Below, one piece after another: positions 36,301-48,300 of a stretch of 64,000 bases of DNA; the stretch's first letter is position 1; each line of letters begins with the position of its first letter. Source of the DNA: Taeniopygia guttata (lineage: Eukaryota > Chordata > Aves > Passeriformes > Estrildidae). The position numbers were made by a program, and so were the translations under genes. Under the pieces are notes generated by a model. It did not search any database, was not told where the DNA came from, and saw only the letters and a program-made list of their open reading frames with translations. Location: assembly GCF_048771995.1 (NCBI RefSeq), contig NC_133063.1:65343014-65407013 (forward strand), read 5' to 3'.

Positions 36301-39300
36301 CTGATGTTGTTTAACTTCAGGCAATAGACTTTGGTTTTGATAAGTGGAAAGATTGTTAAAAACTTTATTAATAACGAATTAGCTGTTTGTTGTGTTTTCT
36401 TATAATCAGTTAATATCCTTTTACCTCTTTTTTTCAAAGGCATCAGTGCTTTGGTTGAATTGCCCAAAAATTGTGTTGCAGCAGCAGTTGGCAAAGAGCT
36501 AAGTGAGTATTTTGGATTTTCCAGTGTTCGTGCTCCTCCATAACTACACTTATGAGAGATATGTGTGCAGAGCATTCTGCTAGAATTGTGTAGGAAAAGT
36601 AAATGGTATTAGGGTGAGGTCAGCAACATTTTTTCTTTCACCATTGACAAATGGGAGACTATACTAATCTTACTTGAGAATTTTTTAGAAATATGCATGA
36701 CATACAAAACAAAACTTTTCTATGTTTAGAATCATAGAATCATTAAGATTGGAAAAGATCTCCAAGATCATTGAGTCTAAGCTTTGGCCAATCAGCACTT
36801 GGCCAACTAGCATAGAACTAAGTACCAGATCCAGTACACCTTCAGGATGCTTAGTCCTACACATCCCTGGGCAAGCCATTCCAACGTCTAACTACCCTTT
36901 CAGTGAAAAAATTCTTCCTTATGTCCAACCTGAACCTCCCCTTGAACAGCTTGAGGCCGCTTCTTTTTCTCCTGTGACTAGTGGCCTGTGAGAAGAGGCC
37001 AATGCCCATTTTGCCATGACCTCTTCTCACGTAGGTGTAGGAAGTGATAAAGTCTCCCTTTACTCCATGCTGAACTACCCACGCTCTCTTCTCATAAGAC
37101 TTGTATTCCAGACCCTTCACCAACTTTGTTGGTGTTCTTTGGACAATTCCAGCACCTCAGTATCTTTCTTGTCATAAGGGACCCAGAACTGAACACAGAA
37201 CTGGAGGTGTCACCTCAAGTGGCTGTTGTGGCCTCACCAGTATGGAGTACAAGGGGACAAACACTGCCCTGGTCCTGCTGGCCACACTGTTGCTGACACA
37301 GGCCAGGATGCCACTGGCCTTAGCCACCTTGGCACCCACTGGCTCATGTTGGTCAAGCAGGACCTGTCTTTCTTAAACTGACACTGTCTGAGCCCGATTC
37401 CCCGGTTGTCCTGTGCGCGCTGTGTGATCACACTCAAGATAATTTGTTTCATCACTTTCCCTGGCACTGGGGTTAGGCTGACAGGCCTGTGGTTCCCTCA
37501 GTCCTTCCTACAACCAGTTGTGTAGATGGACATCACATTGGCCAGCCTCTATTTGACTGGAACCTTCCTGACTGATGATAAATGATGGAGATTAGCTTGG
37601 TGAGCTCTTCCATCAGCTCCCTCAGTGTTAGTGCCACCTGACCTGTCCACAGATCTGATTGCAGCAGTTGACATTTGTTCTTCTGGAGAAGGTCTGGAAT
37701 TGCTTATCTGAGCTGTCAGATACTCAGATTCTCTAGAGACTCCTTATCCTGGGATCTGAAGTATGAGCTATTGAAGATCTCTAACTATCCAAAGCTATAA
37801 TGAGTAGCTTTTGTAGTACCCTTGAGATAGAAAAGAAATTCCAAGCCTGATTAAAATAAAGTCTTAATTTCTGACTATATTGGTTGCCATACTAGAGGAT
37901 ATTGCATTGTTTTTGAATATTAATATTTCAGACAGATGAGTCCTGAAGAAACATATTTCACTTTTAGTAACATATCCATAAAGTCTGATATTTTTTACTT
38001 CTGGTGTTGATCAGTTTTCTGAATTTGAAAGTTACTAGGCTGAAGTGTTTTATCCTATATTTGCTGTGGTTAAGAGGCCTTAATGGTAGCACTGAAGTAA
38101 GTGCTTCCTGTGTCTTGATGTTATGAGTGATCATAAGTGGCTCTTACATGGTCTGACTTAAAATGCTTAATTTGTATCTCTGAAAATGTTGTTTTATTTA
38201 GGCATAGCTCCATCTTATTCCAAATGAAAAAATTTATTTTGACAATTTTGCTATCTTTGAAGTAATTTTTAGGTTGAGTCCTTCTAACAATGGGTCTGAA
38301 GTTTGGAATATCCTTGAAGTAAAGCGCCTTGTTGACCATCAGGATAACATTTCATCATTAGTCAGTGTTAATGGTAAGAATAATTTTATAATGTTACTGG
38401 TTTTGTTAGTTACCAATGGGATATTTCACCTATGGATTTTTTATTTGAACCAAAGTTTTAACTGGAGTAAAACTTAGTAACCAATGGATGTACCTTTTTG
38501 TGTAGCTGCAAAGGTATATATTTATGACAAAATATAATTGTTTTGCTTATGGGTTTATAATGAAATGAAACCAGGCGAATTGTAATGTAGAAGTGTTCAT
38601 GTCATTGATGGAAATGGAACTCTTGGTCTTTCTGTTGTGAAAGTTAAAAATGCTACTTTTTTTGTCTTGTTCTTTCTTATTCTTAAAATGAGATACGCGA
38701 TGCCATGGCTCTTGCAGTTGTAGTCCTAAAGTAACTGGAGATTTCAAGTTTGCATATAGGTCCTCTGTAGAGAAGGTCTGGAAGCTGATCTGATCTATGC
38801 TGCTCATAAGGGTAATACTGAACTAATACCTGAAATTCTGTCTGCTCTGATGCAAATATCAGCTCTTTGTACTCTTTTGTTCCTGTGTTTTTTTTGTTTT
38901 TTTTTTTATGGAGCACCCCACAGCCAGAAAAATGTATTACTGCTGGGGTAGAAAGTGTGTATTAATCCTTGGGTCTGCCTGGCACAAAGGTGCTGTGTTA
39001 CAGAGGTAACAAGAGGCTGAAAAAAAGAAAACTTGGATTCTATGGTACATGTTTCTGAGCTTAACTGTTGCCATTATTTTCTCCTTTTTGATTATGAAAG
39101 GCAAGCAGTGTTTGGCTTCAAAAGACGAGATGCTACCTGCATTAAATACTGTTGTAGAAGTTCCTTTCCACGTGTGATAAAGTCATCAGCCACTACTTCA
39201 ATATTGTCATTAACTCATTCATTTAATTTGTGATTAGTATTTCTATTTATGGCAAAAACATACTTTGTTGTGTGTGGGGGATGTCTGTACACCTGCTTCT

Positions 39301-42300
39301 CCAAGGAATAGAAAAGCTTTGTATGTAGAAATGAAGTTCAGATATTTGTACACACTTCCGGTGGTGTTCCTTGCCTTTGCAACTCTGTGCCATGCACTGT
39401 GGCCAGTGAATGTTCTCCTTCCTAATTCTAATTTTACGTGAGAGCTTGTCTGAGCTATATCAGGTAATTAGATGAGTATTTACTCAAAGAGAGATATTTT
39501 TGTCCAGTCAGTTATACACCGCACATTCTACATAGCTATACACATAAATGGGCTGTCTCCCCTTTCTAGGGTTGTAGTTTTGTGTGAAATTTATTTTTTT
39601 AATATGAGATTTCTATGTGTGTTTTTTTTGCCTTCAGATTTGACTTTTGTGACAGGTTCTTACATAGGTGAGTTAATAGTTTGGGATGCACTTGACTGGA
39701 CAAAGCAGGCATCTGAGTGCAACTTCTGGGACTCCTCTGTCCATCCAGATGTACAAACAGAAATAAAGTTATCCCAAAGCCCACATGAATCTTCAGTTCA
39801 ACACTTAACATCTGACGAGGAGGTAAAAAGCTTCAGAGTAAATTTCTTAAGTAAGCTAGGGTGGTCTTACCACTGAATACTAAGTGGTTTATATTTTCAG
39901 TTTCCTTGTTGTAATATGAGAAGCTTCTTTTAAATATGCACAGCTATTTTATATAAAATATTGGCTGTTGACCTGTATGAAGGGTTTAATATGTTGATGG
40001 TGTGGAAACTAACATAATGGATTGTAAGAACAGCATTTCTTTTTGACTAACAAAGGTTTATTACTTGTTTATAGTACCACTAGAGAAAAATAAATGTGGG
40101 TGTGTGTTTTAATGGCATGCATCTTTTGTATTCCAGCTTCTGGAAATAGAGTTTTCCCAGTAGTCACCTGTTTGAGCAGATATAGCTGAGGTTACTGTGA
40201 GAATACTATGGGGTACTATTTAAGAGCAGGCATATGTCTATGCTTAAATAGTAAATCAGTATTGCTCTTTCTGTTCAGGTGGACTATACAGAATTGTATA
40301 CTCAAATATGTTTCCAAGAGCCAGTCTACTATAGTCATGCTTCAGAGATAGGTTCTTGGTCAGAATACTTAGTTATAACTCAGTTATCATGCAACAAACA
40401 CTAAAAATATTTAGGTTGATATTTAATTTTGTGAAATGTTATCAATATTAAATTAAATGTGGCAAAATAAAAGATTGTTGATGTACAGTGGGATTTTGTT
40501 TGGGGAATGTAGGTCAGTTATTGAGAATGTTTAAGAAGAGATTCTTGGAAATGGATTCAAATATATAAGCTGTAACAAAATAAAAGCTGTGGAAAAGCCT
40601 GAATATAGGGTAAGGACCAAATAGTTGCCTGATGCATTTGCCTCTTTCTGAATTAGAACTTTCCTAAAACCCTGGAGAGAGAAATACTGTGGGATCTGGG
40701 GGGCTAAAAAAGATGTAGTTGCCTTCAAAGATGAGATTTCCAGTGGTTTTGTTATCAATGCGCCAAAAGTTAATTTTATTTAGGATAGTTCTGTAATTTG
40801 GCTTCAAAACACTGATTCCATGCTTGAAGGCTACATATTATGTGTTTTAAGGGAGTAGGTAAGAATTTGAGGAAGGACAGAAGTTGTCAAAACATTCAGT
40901 GTGGAATCAGGGGCTGCTGAAGGCTTTCTTCCATGCACAGAACTAAACTAAATAAATTGCTGTGATTTTCTTTTTTTTCATTGTGAGAGTTTTGAATTAT
41001 GGGAAGAACAGGTGGATCTAGTGTTCTCAAATGCGCCAAAATAGAAGGTGCATTTAAGGTAGTGCTGTCTGTATTGTGAAGCTTCTTAAGGAGCTTGCAG
41101 GGTGGTGCAGAAATGTATTTGTCTAAGATATTATTTTGTTATGTGCTACCTCAAAGCAGAACACTGCTCTTCATGTTAAAAAAATAGGTAAAATATAAAT
41201 AAGTGTAAAATATATGTTTTCTCTGCTTTCCAGACTTGGTAGTCAGGTAGTTGGAGAAGATATGCTTGTCTAGTTTGACACTGGGCTTGTAGGCAAAACA
41301 TGATTCAGAAACAAATGGAATGGTAAAGGTTTTCAAAACTAGGAAACAGTGTTAAGGAGTGTATCTGCTGTCCTGGTATATGTGTGTTTAGCTTGCCTGT
41401 TAATAGAACTGTACAATTTATGCTTCTTATGTTTTATTTTCTTGGATTTTGAGAGGACCAGGATTTTGCCAGGGCTTGTGAAAAAAGAAGAATGCTCAAT
41501 GAAGAGCATCTTCTGCAAAGCTCTAAGATTGTATGGCTTAAGGTGGAAGAGTTATGTGGAAGGCCATTGAATTTGAACCTTATGCAAAACCAGGATAATA
41601 GACTCAGTGGTTTGTTTTTTTGTCTTGATTTGGTAATGGTGGTATCAGAAATCTTTTCAGTTTCAGTGCTCCCACAACAGATACACATAAGAGAAAAACA
41701 AAGAATAAAAACCTGAACAGAGAGTTTTGAACAATGTCAAAACATTGATGAATATATATAGGAAACTTTAGTCAAAAGACCCTAGGTTACAAGTTGTACA
41801 GAATGTTGACAGATGTGTAGTGTGAATTGTGTATGAGATAATAATGTTTGGGTTGTGTAAATGGAAGCTGGCTGCTGTCTAGGGAAGTGTTCCAGAGCAC
41901 CATCAGCTAAACAAGGCATGTTCAAAACCGCAAACATTTACTGAATGGAAACATTTTGCACTCTTCTCGTGCTGAATATTAATCATGTGTACATACACAG
42001 GATTGTACACTTGTCCTCTTTAAGTTCATCAAAAGATGTGAAGCAGTCCAGGTCCAAGGATCTGTTTCTGGTGTCTTTGCGTCATGATGGTTATGAGATA
42101 GAATGCCTGCAGTCTTTTGAAGAAGAGTATTGGATGCAAGATGCAGTATTGTGTAATACTTTACTATGAGAGAGTTCCATTTCTGAATTAAGTAGAACTC
42201 AAATGCTTGAGCAAGGTCTCTTTATCTGTCTTTATCTTCAGCTAAGAATAAACCTTAGTTTTTCTTGATAAAACAAGAGTTTTTCAAAACATGGGACATT

Positions 42301-45300
42301 ATTTTACTGTAAGAACGTAAGCATTTAATTACAGAAATGTATTAATTGGTTAGTATCCTTGGTTTCTGCTTAGACTGTGAGGAACAGGATAAAAAGACAG
42401 TCTTAAAATTACTGCTTAGAATATAACATTATATCCCCCATTTACTTTTAAAAAATCCATCTCTTTTTATAATTTGCTAATTTCATAAGTTTGGGGTAAA
42501 GCAGTAACATGAGGGCGGAAACAAGCTAGGTCATAGTATTATGGGAAATCCATTATATGCAAGGTGATCTTTCAGTATCTGTTTCTGTAAGTTGCTCTAT
42601 TGAATTTTCTTTCCAGTGTGTTTTTGCTGCTGTTGGGAAAGGCATATACGTATATAATCTCCAAATGAAGCGTGTGATTGCCTGCCAGAGAACTGCTCAT
42701 GACTCCTCTGTGCTGCACATTGAGAAGCTTCCAAACAGGTACAGAAAACATAGTACATTTTTTTAATCCAATAAAGAAAAGCAAAATTTGGAAGGGTGGC
42801 TAGCGCCAGACTGCAAAGCTACATTGGATTTCCAGGGCAGGGACTTGATTTTCAGTTTGAGCTGCTTTTATTAGGTAGAGCTTGTTGATCTGATTTTGGA
42901 AAATTTGTCATTGTAATTCAATGGGAAAACCTATATTCCAGTATTACTGGTACACAGGCTGAAAATATCTCGACTGTTTTCAAAATCAGATTTGATGAAG
43001 CACTTTTTTCTGTATTGTGACAATATAGCTTAATGGCATTTTACTTCTGGAAGGCAAAGGTATATAGCATATTCAGAATATATTTTTCATTAAATATTTT
43101 GTAACACTTGAAATGTTTTAACAAAAATTAATAACTTGCAGTTTATGTTTCTTAGTGCAGAATTTCTAGCTGGAATTTGTTTTGACAGACAATTTGGACA
43201 AGTTGCTTCATATATATGTATATGCTCTAATATACTATAGATAATAGTATTATATCCTGTTATGTTCTTGTTCAATGGGGAAAAATCTTCCAGAAGATAA
43301 AATCTGAGGTCTTGGTCTTGTAAATGCATGTGTTCTAAGCTGTTCTAAATGTAATGAAACAGAGTACATTTCCTTTCATTATTTTTCTGTAAGAAAAAAT
43401 AGGATTTTGCTTAATGAACGTAAACTTACAGAAACCAGTTAGAGGAACTGTGTTTGCAGAGCCTAGACTGGTTGTGTTTTGGGTTACATAGCTGTATGCT
43501 TTTAATATGGAGCTGAAAATGTTTATTTTCCCACTTATTCTAAACATCTATTATACTTCTGCTACTAATGAAATTTGTTTTCTGTGGAACATCTGTACAC
43601 CCTGCTACATTTAGGAGTTCTAATAAACTTGTGTGGAACCTGAGGCACTTACTGTCTTTCATAGAAACATCACAAGATGATTTGCACAGGTAAGTGTCCA
43701 TGACAGTGTTGCTTATCAACTGTTTTTACAGGCAGCTGATCTCCTGTTCAGAAGATGGCAGTGTGCGCATTTGGGAACTCAGAGAAAAGCAGCAGCTGCC
43801 AGCTGAACCAGTTCCAACAGGTTTGCTAGTAGTGGGGAGTGAAAGGAACATTTAAAAATCCAGTATTCACCATACAGGAATAGAGAAGCTTTCAGGTTTT
43901 TTAAAGAGAGATAATGTCTTTTGTTTAAACAACTGATTACAGGTGCGGGAGGGAAACTGAAGAGAGTGTGTGTGTTCAAGTCCTCCAAGATCTGATATGG
44001 GATGCTAAAAGGTCCAGCTGAAGCAATGCTGTGCCATAAAGCTTACTTACAGTTTACAGTTGTATGAGCCGGTTAAAAAAAAAAACACCTGACAAACCTT
44101 GATCCTTTCCTCCTTGTCCCAAACAGTACTGAATTCTTTACCATACAAGAATAAGTAACTGCAGGATTTTGTGACAAAAGCTGCAGATAAGCAGCTGGCA
44201 GCAAAGAAGAAGTTTTCCACATCTCCTCTTTGAACTTGGAATTATATTGGGACTTGGTTTGAAGCTGTATCCAAGCTCACATACTGCCTCTGTGCACTGC
44301 AGTCCTCAGAGCTAGTTGATTATGTTACAGGGAGCATTTTCCCCAAGTATAGACTTGGGGAAAGACTATCTTTCAAGATTCTACACTGAGTCATGTGGTA
44401 TAACCACCCTGCTCAAACAGGAGCACATGAAGCACATGGCACAGGATTGTGTCCACATGGTTCTAGAGTATTCCCAGTGAGGGAGACTACACAACCTCTG
44501 GGCAACCTGTTCTGGTGTTCAGTCACCCACACAGTAAAGAAGTTCGTCCTCTTATTCAGGTGGAACTTCCTGTGCATCAGTGTCTGCCCATTGCCTCTTG
44601 TCCTACTACTCAGTGCCTCTGAGAAGAGTCTGGTCCATTGTTTTGAAACCTCCCTTCAGATACTGATAGAAATTGATGAGGTCCCCTCTCAAAGCTGATC
44701 AGGCCCACTCTCCTCAGCCTGTCCAGCTCCAGTCCTCTCATAATTTTTGCTGCGTTCTGCCTGACCTGCTTGCTTGTTCTGAGGAGTCCAGAACTGGACA
44801 CTCTCCAGGGGAGACCTTGCTAGGGCTGCATACAGGGGCAGGATCACCTTCCATCACCTGCTGGTAATGTTCTTCCTAATGCACCCCAGGATACCATTGG
44901 CATTCTTGGTCATGCTGCTGGCTCATGGGCACCAGGACCCCCAGGTCCTTCTCTGCAGAGCTGCTCCCCAGCAGGTCAGCCCCAGGTGCCTGAGGCTGTT
45001 CTCCCCAGATGCAGGACCCTTTCTTGACTTTTAGATGGTTTTCTCTGCCCATCTCTCCAAACTGGTGAGGTCCTTCTGAAGGGCTGCACAGCACTCCAGA
45101 GTGTAGGCCATTCCTCCCAGCTTTGCGTTCTCAGTTAATTTGCTGAGGAGGCACATTCCACCTTCATTAACAAGTTAAACAGTTCTGGGCCCAGTATTGA
45201 ACCTTGGAGTACCCCACCAGTGACAGGGCTCCAACTGTGCCACTGATTTTGGCCCACTGGGATCTGTTGTTCAGCCAGTTCTTGATCCACCTCACTGTCT

Positions 45301-48300
45301 ACTCATCCAGCCCACATCCCTGAGTATGTCTATGAGGATGTTGTGGGATACAGTGTTGAGATCCCTGCTGAAGTTAAGTAGACAATATGCACTACTTTCC
45401 CCTAGACAATAGACTACTTTCCCCTCATCCATCCAAGTAGTTGTTTCATTGTAGAATGTAGTTAGGTTGGTCAAACATGACTTACCTTTATTGAACCCAT
45501 GCTGCCTATTCCTGATCATCATCTTGTCATCCTTGTAAACAGAGATGGTCTCCAGAATGAAATGTTCTGTTACTTTCTCAGGGATTGAGGTGTGGCTGAC
45601 TGGCTGGTAGTTTCCTAGATCCTCCTTCTTGCCCCTTTGGAAAACCAGGGTGACATTTGCTTTCTTCTCATCCTCAGCACCTCTCCTGATCTCCATGACC
45701 TCTTAAAGATGATCATGAGCAACCTTGCAATGGTGTCCACCAGCTCTCTAAGCACTCATGGATGCATCCACTCAGGGCCCATGGACTTGTGAACGTCATG
45801 TTTGCCTAGATGGGTTCTAACCTAATCCTCCTTGATCACAGGAAAGTCTTCTTCCAGCATTACCCCGGTCTGCTGGATCAGAGAATACTGAGGGCTGGTC
45901 TTATCACTGAAGACAGAAGCGAAGTGCAGTACCTGACTTCTCTGCATTCTGGTCTACAGAGTCCCTCCCTCCATTTAGTAACAAGTCCACATTATCCTTA
46001 GTTTTCATTTTGTTCTTGATGTATTTGAGGAAGCCCTTCTTGTTGTCTTTGACACCTTTGACCAGTTGTAATTCCAGATGGGTCTTGACCTTCCTTGTCT
46101 CATTTTTATTTACTCTTACAGCCTCTCTATATTAATTTCAAATGGCCTGACCCTGCTTCCATCTCTTGTGTATTTCATGCTTATGCTTGAGTAATGACAG
46201 TTCCTTTGTAGTACTTGCTACTCTTTGACCAAGCTCCCCTGCACACTGGCAGTTGTGCTCTTCAGCAAGTGCTCGGGACAATACAATTTGTATCAAGGAC
46301 TGGGAACAGCAACAGATTGTTGCTTTTCCGTAGGAATTTTTTTTATTCAAGGTGTGAGTAATTTTCCTGGTGTATCTTGTTTACCTAGCTATTCATCTCT
46401 TGTTGGTAACTTTTGAAAATGTATTTTTGCTGCCTGGGTTGATTTAGAAACACTTTTTCAGGACTATTCTGTCTTCAGCATTGCTCATGACAGGCTGATT
46501 TGAATAGTGACAAGTGGTATTTGGTTTCACATTAGAAATTTATACATTCTGTGAATCAAGATGTCTGGAAAAAACCTTAGGGAGATATTGCTGTTGATTT
46601 GCACTATTTTAATTCTAGGGATCCACTGAGAAGCTGTTCATCTCACCAGTTATCTCCCTTGCACCAAGTTTAGCACAATTCTAGTTTTATGTGCTGATAG
46701 CGCTGAAAGAAGGATTGGGAATAAAGTCTGAATTGCATTGTCAACAGAACCCAGACTTCTTACTTTCAGTGCTGTTACACAGTTCTGGGGGCTGTGGCTG
46801 TGTACTTTTGTGCAGTCTAAATGGAACATGTGGAGTACTATCTTTACACTCCACATTTGCTGATAGTTTTTTGCTGAAGGAAGGAGGCAATGGACTGGCA
46901 CTTAGATGCTGTAGTGCAGAACATACAGAAGAGAGACTGGCGCCTCATTTTTGTGCTCTTTGCACAAGTCACAATTTGGGAGGGCAGAGCAAAGATAAAC
47001 ACCCGCACTAACTTGTCCTGCATCTACTTTTGCTGTTCAGTTCATTCTTTTAGGAAGTCTTTGTATTTGTTCCTAAATCTGTGTATTGCCTCATCCAGGT
47101 GTATAATTCAGCATGTTTTCCAAATTACATGAAGTGGGACAAGTAGCTTTGTTTCATTCTTCCCTCAAGATGAATAATCTTGATTAGAATTATTATAATA
47201 ATAAGATGCTAAAGGGCTGCACAGTACAGTGCTTCTGTCTTTGCCACACAGTGAGTCCTGCTTTTAGATTTTATGTGGCTTTTGTAATTCTCTCTTTAGC
47301 TGGAAGAAATAAATGGTATTTGTGATTTTTGTTAAAATAAGAGATTTTTTTCCCCTCTCAGGGTTTTTCAACATGTGGGGATTTGGAAGGGCAAACAAGC
47401 AGGCAAACCAAGCTGCTAAGAAGATGCAGGAGAATACACCTGTGTATTTCTTGGAGCTGGTTGGTGATTTGATTGGTCATTCATCAGCTGTGCAGGTAGG
47501 TCAGCTTTAGTAAGAGTGAGAAAAAGTGAATGTTAGTAAGTAACATAAATTTGACAGTGTTTTTTGAACTGTAACTTTTGACTGTTGGGCTCTGGAGGCT
47601 AGGAGCACATTTTGTGGTATCTTTAGTGCATTGTGAAAACAGTAATACACACTGACTTAATCTTCTAATGACAACTTGCTCACTGATGGCTGATGACTGT
47701 GTTTGCACATAAATGTTAGAGATAATCTGACAAAGTATTTGGCTTCATTTAGAGACTGCAGACAATACAGCTGGGAACCAGGTACATGACCCAGATTTCA
47801 TCTTAAGTTTACAATCTAAAGAAGGGCTCCTACAAAAAAAATACGCAAACCAAAACACGCAGAGTAATTGCCTAGCCCTCTGTGCTGTGAGCATTAAGGA
47901 GGTCTTTTTTTAACTTAAGCAGTACAACCAGTAATATTCCATGCTTCTGTCTGCCTAAAATAGTGTGTGTTTGTTTTAAATGGCATTTTCCCTCCACACT
48001 TTTCTGTCACAACGTATTGGAGCAACAAAGCACTTTGTTACAGTGGACTTCTACATACATTCTTGGCAGGAGCAGGGGGAAGAACAGCTAGAAGGGGATG
48101 GTGTGGTTCTGGAGTAGCTTTGCTCCCAAGCATTCATGAGACAGATTGGATTTCAGACTACTGTTGCTAAAACCTAAAAGCTTTTCTTTAATAGCTAAGG
48201 TGAACCTTTCTGCTAAAGGGATTTCTTCAAAGCTCTCTTTCCCTTTCTGCCATCTGTCTTTTGAAAAACTGTTGGAGAGGGTCTTATCCACTTGGAAGGT

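Noticed and set aside
36159-36575. A 138-codon minus-strand frame
   Set aside because: It is the shadow of WDR41 exon 7 and its intron flanks.
45292-45696. A 134-codon reverse-transcriptase-like frame
   Set aside because: It is a fragment of a 5'-truncated CR1; the conserved motifs are degraded, so no active enzyme.
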